Positions 24,361 to 33,428 of a DNA stretch of 64,000 bases are shown here, piece after piece; position 1 is the stretch's first letter; every line of letters begins with the position of its first letter. The position numbers and the translations under genes are program-made. The notes beneath the pieces are model-generated. The model worked only from the letters and a program-made list of their open reading frames with translations, did not search any database and was not told the origin of the DNA. This stretch comes from UBA1930 sp943368475 (GTDB taxonomy: Bacteria > Bacteroidota > Bacteroidia > Chitinophagales > Chitinophagaceae). Location: NCBI GenBank assembly GCA_943368475.1, contig CALRLF020000008.1:31032-95031 (forward strand), written 5' to 3'.

Positions 24361-25300
24361 TTATATTTTGCACAGCATATGTTGTGGTAAAACTGTATTG
24401 TTTATTGGGTTCTAATAATAGTAAACCCATTTTATTATTAAATGCATCTGGTGCTGCACTTAAATTTTCTATGGCAATACTTTTTCTATGTGGTGGTGTA
24501 TATACTTGTAAAAAAGGATATGTTGAATCAGGCGAAATAGTTAATTGCAGTGTATCATTTTTTAAAATGCAAACGGATGAGCCCGGAGTTGAAAGCTTAA
24601 AACAATTGTCTAACTCAATATCTTTTAGTGAAGAACCATTTTTAAAGCGTTCATCTGTAAAAATATTTCCATTAGGAATTAAAGTTGCATCAAACTCAAC
24701 TTGTTCATTGCTATCAAATTGAAGTGTGCAATCGTCAACTGTTTCTCCCAATGTAAAATATGGATGCCATCCATCGGCAAAAGGAATAGCAAAGGTATTG
24801 TAATGCTCTGCAGTTGTGGTTACAGATAATTCAAAATTGCTTTTCAATTTCCAACAAACAGTGGTTGTATAATTAAATGGAAAGCCTTTATCATTTCCTG
24901 TATAATGATGTTGTAAAATCACTTCAGCATATGTATCATTTGCAGTTGAAGCAACTATTTCAAATGCAGCATCATAAATAATTCCATGAATAGCATGTGG
25001 CTGTAAATAAAACTTTTCAATTTTATATACGTTCAAATTAAATGAATATTTCCCTTCCTTCATTCTGCATACAAATGGACTTAACTTCGAACTCTTAAAT
25101 CCATTAGTAGTATTGGCCGCAGCTTCATCAACATTGGCAAATCCATCAATGATATTAGTAGAACCATTTTTTGTTGGAATATAAAATGCATTCAACAAGG
25201 CACCCAATGCATAAACTTCTGCAAAACAACCTGTGTCATTGTCTTTCAAAATAATAGAGGGATATGAACTTTCCTGATTAATTTCAACTGTAAACGCCAT
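24356..25300 (-). CDS. aldose 1-epimerase family protein
   Basis: A 314-residue galactose-mutarotase-like protein of a different branch from the one at 17888. Visible family features are FKSSKLSPFVCRMKEGKYSF, QPHAIHGIIYDAAFEI (conserved His), NTFAIPFADGWHPYFTLGE (second His) and a C-terminal AIENLSAAPDAFNNKMGLLLLEP with the candidate catalytic Glu. No signal peptide. Substrate unknown. Single gene, convergent with ridA and divergent from icmF. Confidence 0.86.
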   Translation of the reverse strand: MAFTVEINQESSYPSIILKDNDTGCFAEVYALGALLNAFYIPTKNGSTNIIDGFANVDEAAANTTNGFKSSKLSPFVCRMKEGKYSFNLNVYKIEKFYLQPHAIHGIIYDAAFEIVASTANDTYAEVILQHHYTGNDKGFPFNYTTTVCWKLKSNFELSVTTTAEHYNTFAIPFADGWHPYFTLGETVDDCTLQFDSNEQVEFDATLIPNGNIFTDERFKNGSSLKDIELDNCFKLSTPGSSVCILKNDTLQLTISPDSTYPFLQVYTPPHRKSIAIENLSAAPDAFNNKMGLLLLEPNKQYSFTTTYAVQNIK

Positions 25301-25392
25301 GTGTTTTTTTATAATGGCGTAAATATAAATTGATAAATCAGCTACAAAAAATCTTATAAACTAACAACTGTTAACCGTTAGCTGCAAACACT

Positions 25393-25400
25393 TAATTTTG
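25393..25400 (+). promoter_or_regulatory. probable -7 element of the icmF promoter (TAATTTTG)
   Basis: TAATTTTG matches TAnnTTTG exactly and lies 20 bp before the icmF ATG. A partial -33 (GTTA) lies about 20 bp upstream, so only the -7 box is well supported. Confidence 0.45.
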
Positions 25401-25420
25401 TTGCTTTCAATACAAATACT

Positions 25421-28400
25421 ATGTTATTTAAACTTACCAATAAAGTTAGAATTGTTACTGCTGCCAGCTTATTCGATGGACATGATGCTGCCATAAATAT
25501 TATGCGTAGAATTATGCAAAGCAAAGGAGCCGAAATTATTCATTTAGGTCATAACAGAAGCGTTCTTGAAATTGTAGAATGTGCTATTGAAGAAGATGCT
25601 CAAGGTATTGCCATTACTTCTTATCAAGGCGGACACGTAGAATTCTTTAAGTACATGAAAGATTTGTTAGATGAAAATGGTTGCAGTCACATCAAAATTT
25701 TTGGTGGTGGTGGCGGAACAATTTTGCCAGATGAAATTAGAGAATTAGAAAACTATGGTATTACCAAAATTTATAGTCCTGATGATGGTAGAAAAATGGG
25801 ACTTGAAGGCATGATTGAAGATGTGGTAAAACAATGTAGCCCCCAAGCCCCCAAAGGGGGAATTATGGAGGTTCCAAAATGGGGAACTTCATTACCTTTA
25901 GGTGAAGTAAAAGATGTAAGAAGAATCGCTAGAGCTATTACACATGCAGAAAATGGAATAAACTATAATAACTTATTAGATGAAATAAAGCAACTTAATA
26001 CAAGCGAAAATCAGAACCCTCCTTTGGAGGGCAGGGAGGCTTCAGTTTTAGGTATAACAGGTACAGGTGGTGCTGGAAAAAGCTCAGTAACCGATGAAAT
26101 TGTACGACGTTATTTAACCACATTTACCAATAAAACCATTGCTGTTATTAGTGTTGATCCAAGTAAGAAAAAAACAGGAGGTGCTTTATTGGGCGATAGA
26201 ATTAGAATGAATGCCATCTCTCATCCAAGGGCTTACATGCGTAGTTTGGCAACAAGAGATGACAATACTGCGTTGAGTGCTTATGTACAAGAAGCCATTG
26301 ATGTTTGTAAAGCTGCTGGCTACGATTTTATTATTTTAGAAAGTGCAGGTGTTGGGCAAAGCGATGCCAGTATTTTAGATTATTGTGATGTTAGTTTGTA
26401 CGTAATGACTCCTGAATATGGTGCTGCATCTCAGTTAGAGAAGATCAATATGCTGGATTATGCAGATGTGATTTGTATCAACAAATTTGACAAAGCAGGA
26501 GCATTAGATGCATTACATGATGTACGCAAACAATACAAACGCAACCACAATTTATTTACTGCTAAAGATGAAGATTTACCAATAGTAGGAAGTATTGCTG
26601 CTCAGTTTAATGATGCAGGAATCAACGCTTTGTTTATAAAGTTGATGGATAAAATCTATGAAAAATTAACTATTGAATTTGGCGATTTAACTGCATTAAG
26701 AAGCATTACAACTGAATTATCTTCTAAACCATCTATCATTCCTCCAAAAAGAGTTCGTTACTTAAGTGAAATTTCTGATGCCAATAGAAGCTACGATACA
26801 TGGGTGAATGAACAATGCATTATTGCTACTCAGTTATATCAACTAAATGGTGTTAAAAATATTGCTGGCTTAAATCATGAAGGAATTGCGGAGGCTAAAA
26901 AACATTTAGAAGAAAAGTTACATCCTGAGTGTAAAAAATTAATAGATAACTGGACTTCTATAAAAGAAAAATATTCTAAAGAATTTTTTGAATATCAAGT
27001 TCGTGATAAAGTAATTAAACAACCACTTACTTCCCTTTCTTTAAGTGGTACAAAAGTGCCCAAAGTAGTTTTACCAAAGTATAAAGACTGGGGCGATATT
27101 TTACAATGGCAATTACAAGAAAATATTCCAGGTGAGTTTCCCTTTACATCAGGTGTATTTCCCTTAAAACGAGAAGGCGAAGACCCAACCAGAATGTTTG
27201 CTGGCGAAGGTGGGCCAGAACGTACCAACAAACGTTTTCACTATGTATCATTGGGTCAACCAGCAAAACGTTTAAGTACAGCTTTTGATAGTGTTACATT
27301 GTATGGAGAAGATCCAGCTATTCGTCCTGATATTTATGGAAAAGTAGGCAACAGTGGTGTAAGTATTGCCACAGTAGATGATGCCAAAAAACTGTATAGC
27401 GGTTTCGATTTGTGTGCTCCTAATACCAGCGTTAGTATGACCATCAATGGTCCAGCTGCAATGGTTTTAGCTTTCTTTATGAATGCTGCAATAGACCAAC
27501 AATGTGAAAAGAAAATAGAAGAACTAGGATTGTGGGATGAAGTTAAAAAAATCAGCGAAGCAAAATTTAAAGCAGTTGTAAAACCCATTTATTATAACCC
27601 TTCTTCACCAGAGCGTTTACCAGAAGGCAATGAAGGTTTGGGCTTAAAATTATTGGGTTTAAGTGGCGATGAAGTTTTATCAAAAGACATTTATGAACAA
27701 TGCATGCAAACTGCTTTGCAAAATGTTAGAGGTACTGTACAGGCAGATATTTTAAAAGAAGATCAGGCCCAAAACACTTGTATTTTCTCTACAGAGTTTG
27801 CATTGAAATTAATGGGCGATGTACAGCAATATTTCATTGAACAAAAAGTAAGAAATTTTTATAGTGTAAGTATCAGTGGTTATCATATTGCAGAAGCTGG
27901 GGCCAATCCAATTACACAATTGGCATTTACATTAGCCAATGGATTTACCTATGTAGAATATTATTTAAGCAGAGGTATGAACATAGATGATTTTGCTCCC
28001 AACTTATCTTTCTTCTTCAGCAATGGAATGGATCCAGAGTATAGTGTAATTGGCAGAGTAGCTCGTAGAATTTGGGCAAAAGCTATGAAGTACAAATACA
28101 AAGGAAATGATCGTTCTCAAAAATTAAAATACCATATTCAAACATCTGGTCGTTCATTGCATGCACAAGAAATTGACTTCAACGATATTCGTACTTCGTT
28201 GCAAGCATTGTATGCTATTTACGATAACTGCAACAGTTTACATACCAATGCTTATGATGAAGCCATCACTACACCAACTGAAGAAAGTGTTCGCCGAGCA
28301 ATGGCCATTCAGTTAATTATCAATCGAGAATTAGGTTCTGCTAAAACTGAAAATTTTATACAAGGTAGTTTTGCTATTGAAGAAATGACAGACCTTGTTG

Positions 28401-28828
28401 AAGAAGCTGTGTTAATGGAATTTGATAGACTTACCGAACGTGGTGGTGTTTTAGGAGCAATGGAAAGAATGTATCAACGCAATAAAATACAAGAAGAAAG
28501 TATGCATTACGAAATGCAAAAACATACAGGTGAATTACCATTGATTGGTGTAAATACTTTCCTCAATAAAAATGGCAGCCCAACCATTTTACCTACTGAA
28601 ATTATCCGAAGTACCAAAGAAGAAAAAGAGCAACAAATTACCAACCTTCAAGCATTTTGGAAACGCAATGAAAGCAAAAGTGTTGAGATGTTACAACGCC
28701 TAAAAGAGGTAGCTATTAACAATGGTAATTTGTTTGAAGAGTTGATGGAAACCGTTAAATATTGCAGCCTTGGCCAAATTACACATGCTTTGTATGAAGT
28801 GGGTGGGCAGTACAGACGCAACATGTAA
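25421..28828 (+). CDS. icmF: fused isobutyryl-CoA mutase (B12 domain, G-protein chaperone and mutase in one chain)
   Basis: IcmF interconverts isobutyryl-CoA and butyryl-CoA using adenosylcobalamin. 1135 residues. The B12-binding domain (about 8-140) has FDGHDAAINIMRR and IKIFGGGGGT. The MeaI-type GTPase chaperone (about 205-490) has GITGTGGAGKSS (P-loop), ESAGVGQSD and NKFD. The mutase TIM barrel (about 560-1135) includes FHYVSLGQPAKRLSTAFDS, RPDIYGKVGNSGVSIATVDD and FSISGYHIAEAG-like SVSISGYHIAEAGANP. Single gene. Two in-frame GC-rich palindromic repeats (25837-25866 and 26015-26045) lie in the linker between the B12 and G domains. The enzyme needs imported or salvaged cobalamin; no B12 genes or riboswitch are here. 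Confidence 0.96.
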   Translation: MLFKLTNKVRIVTAASLFDGHDAAINIMRRIMQSKGAEIIHLGHNRSVLEIVECAIEEDAQGIAITSYQGGHVEFFKYMKDLLDENGCSHIKIFGGGGGTILPDEIRELENYGITKIYSPDDGRKMGLEGMIEDVVKQCSPQAPKGGIMEVPKWGTSLPLGEVKDVRRIARAITHAENGINYNNLLDEIKQLNTSENQNPPLEGREASVLGITGTGGAGKSSVTDEIVRRYLTTFTNKTIAVISVDPSKKKTGGALLGDRIRMNAISHPRAYMRSLATRDDNTALSAYVQEAIDVCKAAGYDFIILESAGVGQSDASILDYCDVSLYVMTPEYGAASQLEKINMLDYADVICINKFDKAGALDALHDVRKQYKRNHNLFTAKDEDLPIVGSIAAQFNDAGINALFIKLMDKIYEKLTIEFGDLTALRSITTELSSKPSIIPPKRVRYLSEISDANRSYDTWVNEQCIIATQLYQLNGVKNIAGLNHEGIAEAKKHLEEKLHPECKKLIDNWTSIKEKYSKEFFEYQVRDKVIKQPLTSLSLSGTKVPKVVLPKYKDWGDILQWQLQENIPGEFPFTSGVFPLKREGEDPTRMFAGEGGPERTNKRFHYVSLGQPAKRLSTAFDSVTLYGEDPAIRPDIYGKVGNSGVSIATVDDAKKLYSGFDLCAPNTSVSMTINGPAAMVLAFFMNAAIDQQCEKKIEELGLWDEVKKISEAKFKAVVKPIYYNPSSPERLPEGNEGLGLKLLGLSGDEVLSKDIYEQCMQTALQNVRGTVQADILKEDQAQNTCIFSTEFALKLMGDVQQYFIEQKVRNFYSVSISGYHIAEAGANPITQLAFTLANGFTYVEYYLSRGMNIDDFAPNLSFFFSNGMDPEYSVIGRVARRIWAKAMKYKYKGNDRSQKLKYHIQTSGRSLHAQEIDFNDIRTSLQALYAIYDNCNSLHTNAYDEAITTPTEESVRRAMAIQLIINRELGSAKTENFIQGSFAIEEMTDLVEEAVLMEFDRLTERGGVLGAMERMYQRNKIQEESMHYEMQKHTGELPLIGVNTFLNKNGSPTILPTEIIRSTKEEKEQQITNLQAFWKRNESKSVEMLQRLKEVAINNGNLFEELMETVKYCSLGQITHALYEVGGQYRRNM
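25837..25866 (+). repeat. GC-rich palindromic repeat inserted in frame in icmF (copy A)
   Basis: Contains AGCCCCCAAGCCCCCAAAGG followed by GGGAATT. The core CCCCCAAAGGGGG is a 5-bp stem with a 3-nt loop. It stands out sharply against the AT-rich gene and codes for S-P-Q-A-P-K-G-G in the B12/G-domain linker. Homologous in inverted orientation to copy B. Confidence 0.75.
26015..26045 (-). repeat. GC-rich palindromic repeat inserted in frame in icmF (copy B, inverted)
   Basis: Read on the minus strand it is GAAGCCTCCCTGCCCTCCAA followed by AGGAGGG, aligning with copy A. The core CCCTCC-TTT-GGAGGG is a 6-bp hairpin. It codes for N-P-P-L-E-G-R-E just before the G-domain P-loop. Confidence 0.72.
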
Positions 28829-28852
28829 TTACTAAATACGTATACTTGTATT

Positions 28853-29437
28853 ATGAAACAGTGTTTAATAGCAATAGTTTGTTTTTTAAGTGTTCAATTA
28901 AATGCACAAAAAAATAAGTTCGATACAACCATGAAAATTGGCAAGGTTGGTTATAGGGTTACATGTACCAATAAAGCCAATGAAAAAAATGAAATGTCTA
29001 TTTCAATGATTGGGTTCGAAGAAAACCGAAGCGATGTAAATATTGATGTAAAAGGCAAGGTACAATCAGGTGAAATTGATGATTTAAACCGAGATGGTTT
29101 TCCTGATATTGTGATTTATGTTTTTTCCGAAGGAGAAAAAAGAAAAGGAAGTATTTTCTCAATTGCTTCAGAAGGTAATAAAAGTATTTCAGCTATATTA
29201 TTTCCTGATATTACAGACGACGCAAAGCTAAGTGCAGGTTATAAAGGTGGAGATCAGTTTAAATTATTCAACGGCATTCTTACAAGGCGTTTTCCTGTTT
29301 ATAGTACAACAGATTCTACCAGTACTACGCCAACAGGCGTTATCAGGCAAATTATTTATAAAGTAGTACCAGGCGAAAGAGGTGGCTATAAATTTAAAGT
29401 TGAAAGAAGTGTAGATATTGATAAGCCGAAAAGTTAA
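28853..29437 (+). CDS. secreted hypothetical protein with a DxNxDG calcium-loop-like motif
   Basis: A 194-residue protein with a signal peptide (CLIAIVCFLSVQLNAQ). The mature part has DDLNRDGFPDIVIYVF (about residues 75-90), the pattern of FG-GAP/dockerin-type calcium loops in secreted Bacteroidota proteins, and beta-rich sequence around it. The C-terminus is basic (GGYKFKVERSVDIDKPKS). I do not recognise a specific family. It follows icmF by 24 bp but a shared function is not implied. Confidence 0.65.
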   Translation: MKQCLIAIVCFLSVQLNAQKNKFDTTMKIGKVGYRVTCTNKANEKNEMSISMIGFEENRSDVNIDVKGKVQSGEIDDLNRDGFPDIVIYVFSEGEKRKGSIFSIASEGNKSISAILFPDITDDAKLSAGYKGGDQFKLFNGILTRRFPVYSTTDSTSTTPTGVIRQIIYKVVPGERGGYKFKVERSVDIDKPKS

Positions 29438-29474
29438 TTTTTGTAACAAGCAATAATGCAAAGCCAAACAGCAG

Positions 29475-29503
29475 TTGCGTCGCACAGCCGATAGCTATCG
29501 GCT
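29475..29503 (+). repeat. copy 2 of the TTGCGTCGCAC repeat with a perfect 18-bp palindrome
   Basis: TTGCGTCGCAC at 29475-29485 is followed directly by the perfect palindrome AGCCGATAGCTATCGGCT at 29486-29503. It lies in the 108-bp spacer before alkB. The same composite, slightly decayed, is at 35800-35828. Confidence 0.8.
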
Positions 29504-29545
29504 TGAACGAAAGAATATCTTTCAACAATTCTAAAAGCTGGCTAT

Positions 29546-30595
29546 ATGAATATTCAAGTGCTTAAATATACAAGTCCACTTATAGTTTATATACTTGCTA
29601 TAATAGCATTTACACAAACCGATATTTGGTGTTGGCTGGCACTTATCTATGCTTGGGTTTGTATTCCATTAGCTGAACTTTTTTTACAACCCAATGAAAA
29701 AAATTTAGCTGAAGCCGAGGAAATTTTGGCTAAGCAAAATAAATGGTACGATTATATTTTATACTTAATCGTAGCCATTCAAATTCCAACATTGTTCTTT
29801 TTTTTAATTCAAATAGAACAGCAGGAACTTACCAGTTACGATGTGTTTGCACGTGTAATGACAATGGGTTTGTTATGTGGTACATTTGGTATTAATGTAG
29901 GCCATGAACTTGGACACAGGGTAACTAAATTTGAACAAGCACTTGCTAAAATTTCTTTGCTTTCTTCTTTATACATGCATTTTTTTATAGAGCATAATAA
30001 AGGTCATCACAAACATGTAGCTACAAAGCAAGACCCTAGTAGTGCAAGAATGGGCGAACCTGTTTATACTTTTTATTTTCGTACAATCATTTTCACTTAC
30101 CTCAGTGCATGGAAAATTGCCAACGATGAAGTAAGAAAAAAAGGAAAATCGGTACTAAGCCTCGGCAACGAAATGCTGCAAATACATTTTATTCAAATAG
30201 CATTTTTTGGCCTAGTTTACTTTGTATTTGGCTTTAACGGATTTATCTATTTTCTACTTTCAGCAGCAATCGGAATCCTATTGCTCGAAACTGTAAATTA
30301 TATTGAGCATTATGGGTTGAGTAGAAAAGAATTGGCAGATGGTAAAATTGAAAGAGCCATGCCACAGCATAGCTGGAACAGCAATCACATTATTGGACGA
30401 TTAATGTTATTTGAACTGAGCCGACACAGCGACCATCATTATTTAGCTTCACGCAAATATCAAATATTAAGGCATCATCAAAATGCACCTCAACTACCTA
30501 CAGGTTATCCAGGTATGATGTTGCTGAGTTTATTTCCACCTGCATGGTTTTATGTAATGCATAAACAAATTCGAAATTTCATTTCCGAAAATTAA
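29546..30595 (+). CDS. alkB: alkane 1-monooxygenase / AlkB-type membrane hydroxylase
   Basis: A 349-residue integral membrane di-iron hydroxylase. All four AlkB signatures are present: NVGHELGHR (HELGHR), EHNKGHHKHVATKQDPSSAR, NYIEHYGLSR and LSRHSDHHYLASRKYQ. About six membrane segments flank them. Characterised relatives hydroxylate terminal carbons of medium-chain alkanes with rubredoxin electrons; rubredoxin is not encoded here. Substrate could equally be another hydrophobic compound. The next gene is a GbsR/MarR-type regulator 47 bp downstream. Confidence 0.92.
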   Translation: MNIQVLKYTSPLIVYILAIIAFTQTDIWCWLALIYAWVCIPLAELFLQPNEKNLAEAEEILAKQNKWYDYILYLIVAIQIPTLFFFLIQIEQQELTSYDVFARVMTMGLLCGTFGINVGHELGHRVTKFEQALAKISLLSSLYMHFFIEHNKGHHKHVATKQDPSSARMGEPVYTFYFRTIIFTYLSAWKIANDEVRKKGKSVLSLGNEMLQIHFIQIAFFGLVYFVFGFNGFIYFLLSAAIGILLLETVNYIEHYGLSRKELADGKIERAMPQHSWNSNHIIGRLMLFELSRHSDHHYLASRKYQILRHHQNAPQLPTGYPGMMLLSLFPPAWFYVMHKQIRNFISEN

Positions 30596-30642
30596 TTTTC
30601 AATAAATTTTGAAAATTCAATAAACTGTATTTACTTTGTATT

Positions 30643-31149
30643 ATGAAACTATCAGAAGCCAAAGCAGAATTCATTAACCAGTGGGGCATATTAGGTAGTC
30701 AATGGGGTATTAATAGAACCATGGCTCAAGTACATGCACTCTTATTGGTTGCTAGTGAACCTTTGAGTACTGATGACATTATGGAACAATTGAACATTAG
30801 CCGTGGTAATACCAATATGAATGTTAGAGAATTAATTGATTGGCAATTGGTACAAAAAACTTTAATAGCTGGCGACCGAAAAGAATATTTTACTGCCGAA
30901 AAAGATATTTGGAAAGTAGCAACTAAAATTATGTATCAACGCAAGAAACGTGAATTGGATCCAATGATAGCTGTATTGGGTAAGCTGGGAGATATTGAAG
31001 GCGACAAACGAAACGCTGATATCAAGGCATTTACTGATACGGTTGCGAACATTCAAAAATTTGCTGGGCATGCTGAAAAAACATTAGACACAGTTATAAA
31101 AGCTGAAGAAAACTGGTTCTTTACCAACTTCATGAAAATGTTTAAATAA
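30643..31149 (+). CDS. GbsR/MarR-family transcriptional regulator
   Basis: A 168-residue winged-helix protein. The N-terminus EFINQWGILGSQWGINRTMAQ is the GbsR-family helix, followed by ALLLVASEPLSTDDIMEQLNISRGNTNMNVRELIDWQLV (helix-turn-helix, recognition helix SRGNTNMNVREL) and a wing with GDRKEYFTAE. The C-terminal helices are amphipathic and could dimerise. It may regulate alkB immediately upstream; that is inference from position. An intrinsic terminator lies just downstream. Confidence 0.88.
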   Translation: MKLSEAKAEFINQWGILGSQWGINRTMAQVHALLLVASEPLSTDDIMEQLNISRGNTNMNVRELIDWQLVQKTLIAGDRKEYFTAEKDIWKVATKIMYQRKKRELDPMIAVLGKLGDIEGDKRNADIKAFTDTVANIQKFAGHAEKTLDTVIKAEENWFFTNFMKMFK

Positions 31150-31160
31150 ACAAAATAGTC

Positions 31161-31182
31161 AACCGGATCATCTCCGGTTTTT
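31161..31182 (+). terminator. intrinsic terminator after the GbsR/MarR gene
   Basis: A 7-bp stem, 31161-31167 (AACCGGA) with 31173-31179 (TCCGGTT), loop TCATC, followed by a T tract. Confidence 0.8.
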
Positions 31183-31248
31183 AAAACAATAAAACTTTCA
31201 TTTTTTTCTGAAAATATAAAATATTAATTAATCAAAAAATCAATTGTT

Positions 31249-31632
31249 ATGAACTACGTTATTCTCACTTACACCATCTATTTAATGGTAAGTATTACAT
31301 TAACTGTTTGGGTTGCAAAAACGCTTTTTAAAAATGGAAAAATATTTCTAATAGATATTTTTCATGGCAATAAAGAATTGGCAGATAGTGTAAATAATTT
31401 ATTACTGGTTGGCTTTTACCTCATTAATGTTGGTTATGCAGTGTACACATTAAAGGAGTACAACACAATAATTAGCCTACAAGAAGTAATCGAAAGATTG
31501 AGTGTTAAACTGGGTATAATCATTTTAATTCTGGGTGGTATGCACTTTTTTAACCTGTTTATCTTTTTCAAATTACGTAATAAAGCCAACGACGACAAAC
31601 GAAAAAGTTTATTTGTAAACAAAGCCCTATAA
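31249..31632 (+). CDS. small integral membrane protein of unknown function
   Basis: A 127-residue protein with three hydrophobic segments: about 5-24 (ILTYTIYLMVSITLTVWVA), 48-68 (NNLLLVGFYLINVGYAVYTL) and 87-108 (LGIIILILGGMHFFNLFIFF). A cytoplasmic-looking loop FKNGKIFLIDIFHGNKELADS lies between the first two, and the tail is basic. I do not recognise the family. It is followed by its own strong terminator. Confidence 0.65.
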   Translation: MNYVILTYTIYLMVSITLTVWVAKTLFKNGKIFLIDIFHGNKELADSVNNLLLVGFYLINVGYAVYTLKEYNTIISLQEVIERLSVKLGIIILILGGMHFFNLFIFFKLRNKANDDKRKSLFVNKAL

Positions 31633-31644
31633 CTATTATTATTT

Positions 31645-31677
31645 AGCATGAGTTGTACACAACTCATGCTGTTTTTT
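31645..31677 (+). terminator. intrinsic terminator after the small membrane protein gene
   Basis: An 11-bp stem, 31645-31655 (AGCATGAGTTG) with 31660-31670 (CAACTCATGCT), loop TACA, then G and six T. Confidence 0.88.
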
Positions 31678-31694
31678 AAACTAAATTATTTTTT

Positions 31695-32066
31695 ATGAGA
31701 ACTATTAAATTATATGATGCTTGGATACAAATAATATTGATTATTGTATTCACAACTCTGTCGGTATTGAACCCGAATAACAACTTTTTAATTGGTTATT
31801 TTGTAGTAGGTGCATATCAGGTAATTAATACAATCTTACATGCATTGTTCAATTTCAAATTGCCAAGCAAGTACCGCCATTACTATAATCTTACATTGGT
31901 GTACTTAAGTATTGTAGTAGCTATTGCTTTTTTAGTTCCTTCTATACTTTTTATAATTGCTTACATAATGTTATTTATATCTCCATTTTTAGCAATTGCT
32001 TACAATGCAATTTGCTTTTATGAAGTTAAAAAATTACACGAAAGACCTTTAGCTCAATTGAAATGA
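31695..32066 (+). CDS. small integral membrane protein of unknown function
   Basis: A 123-residue protein with about four hydrophobic segments (roughly 11-25, 31-50, 66-83 and 85-105). Unrecognised. The C-terminus EVKKLHERPLAQLK is charged and probably cytoplasmic. It precedes the SDR epimerase gene by 4 bp, so the two are likely translated from one mRNA. A role cannot be assigned. Confidence 0.62.
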   Translation: MRTIKLYDAWIQIILIIVFTTLSVLNPNNNFLIGYFVVGAYQVINTILHALFNFKLPSKYRHYYNLTLVYLSIVVAIAFLVPSILFIIAYIMLFISPFLAIAYNAICFYEVKKLHERPLAQLK

Positions 32067-32070
32067 AAAT

Positions 32071-33054
32071 ATGAAAAAAAAGAAAATAGTTATAGCAGGC
32101 GGAACTGGGTTTATTGGTTCAGCCCTAATGAATTATTTTGGGAAGGATAATTCTATTGTAATACTAAGCAGAAAATTGAGTGAGACAGATAACAATGCTT
32201 TTACGACTTTTACAATACCCAAGGAGATACAAAAGAATGTAAGAACCGTTTATTGGAATGCAAAAGATGAGGGTGCATGGACTAGCGAAATCGATGGAAG
32301 TGATATTGTAATTAATCTTACAGGTAAAAGTGTAAACTGTAGATATACCTCAAAAAATAAAGCAATAATTTTTGATAGTAGAACCAATGCTACAAAAGCA
32401 ATTGGTAATGCAATTGCCAAAGCAAAAGAGCCTCCAAAAATTTGGTTGAATGCATCTAGTGCAACAATATACAGGAATGCTAACGATAAGCCACAAGATG
32501 AAATTACAGGGGAATATCACAATGATTTTAGTGTGCAGGTTTGTAAACTTTGGGAAAAAACTTTCTTTGAGTTTAATACTCCATCTACAAGAAAGATTGC
32601 ATTAAGAATGGCAATTACATTGGGTAATGGTGGTGTTATGATACCATATATAAATCTTTGTAAATGGGGCTTAGGTGGTAAACAAGGAAACGGTAAGCAA
32701 ATGTTTAGTTGGGTACATGCAGAAGATGTTTGTAGAAGTATAGAATTTTTTGAAGCTCACGATGAGTTGGAAGGGTTTTTTAACATCAGTTCTCCAAATC
32801 CAGTTTCTAATAAGCTATTTATGGGTACAATGAGAAAAGCTACAGATAATAAAATTGGTTTACCTGCATATAAATGGATGTTACAAATGGGTGCAAGTTT
32901 GATAGGCACAGAAACAGAGTTATTGCTAAAAAGTCGTTGGGTAGTGCCAACTAAATTAACAGCAGCTGGATTTCAATTCAAATATCCAATTCTCGAAAAT
33001 GCATTAGAAGAGATTATTGGTAAATTGCCTCGTAGAAAATATCACTTGTTATAA
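32071..33054 (+). CDS. TIGR01777-type NAD-dependent epimerase (SDR39U1-like)
   Basis: A 327-residue atypical short-chain dehydrogenase. Rossmann loop GGTGFIGSALMNYF (about residues 9-22), VINLTGKSVNCRYT, NASSATIYRN, the family-typical RMAITLGNGGVMIPYINLCKWGLGG-like segment over about residues 187-212, SWVHAEDVCRSIEF and FNISSPNPVSNKLFM. Biochemical substrate is unknown for the family. Cytoplasmic. In line with the upstream membrane protein (4 bp) and the downstream CoA-binding protein (12 bp), forming a three-gene unit. Confidence 0.88.
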   Translation: MKKKKIVIAGGTGFIGSALMNYFGKDNSIVILSRKLSETDNNAFTTFTIPKEIQKNVRTVYWNAKDEGAWTSEIDGSDIVINLTGKSVNCRYTSKNKAIIFDSRTNATKAIGNAIAKAKEPPKIWLNASSATIYRNANDKPQDEITGEYHNDFSVQVCKLWEKTFFEFNTPSTRKIALRMAITLGNGGVMIPYINLCKWGLGGKQGNGKQMFSWVHAEDVCRSIEFFEAHDELEGFFNISSPNPVSNKLFMGTMRKATDNKIGLPAYKWMLQMGASLIGTETELLLKSRWVVPTKLTAAGFQFKYPILENALEEIIGKLPRRKYHLL

Positions 33055-33065
33055 AATATAAAAAA

Positions 33066-33428
33066 ATGCAAAAAAAAACATTGGTTCTAGGTGCATCTGA
33101 TAATCCTGAACGATACAGTTATTTAGCTGTAAAAAAATTAACTGCTCATCAGCATCCTGTTGTGGCTATTGGAAGAAAGAAAACAAGTATTGGAAATGTT
33201 CCTGTAGAAGCAGAATTGGCTGCTCAAAATGATATTGATACAGTTACTTTATACCTAAACCCACTGGCTCAAAAGGAGTATTACGATTATATTATTTCGT
33301 TGCATCCTAAACGAATCATTTTTAATCCGGGTACTGAAAATGAGGAACTGTATGATTTAGCTAAAACCAATAACATTGAGCCTGTAGAAGCTTGTACATT
33401 GGTAATGCTAAGTACCAATCAATATTAA
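33066..33428 (+). CDS. CoA-binding domain protein (YccU-like)
   Basis: A 120-residue single CoA_binding_2 Rossmann domain: TLVLGASDNPERYSYLAVKKL, HPVVAIGRKK, DTVTLYLNPLAQKEYYDYI and RIIFNPGTENEELYDLA. Full length for the family. Probable last gene of the unit beginning at 31695. Its stop codon overlaps that of the convergent recO gene. Confidence 0.87.
   Translation: MQKKTLVLGASDNPERYSYLAVKKLTAHQHPVVAIGRKKTSIGNVPVEAELAAQNDIDTVTLYLNPLAQKEYYDYIISLHPKRIIFNPGTENEELYDLAKTNNIEPVEACTLVMLSTNQY

Noticed and set aside
25301..25420. Cobalamin riboswitch upstream of icmF
   Set aside because: The spacer is 120 bp and AT-rich with none of the conserved B12-box sequence.
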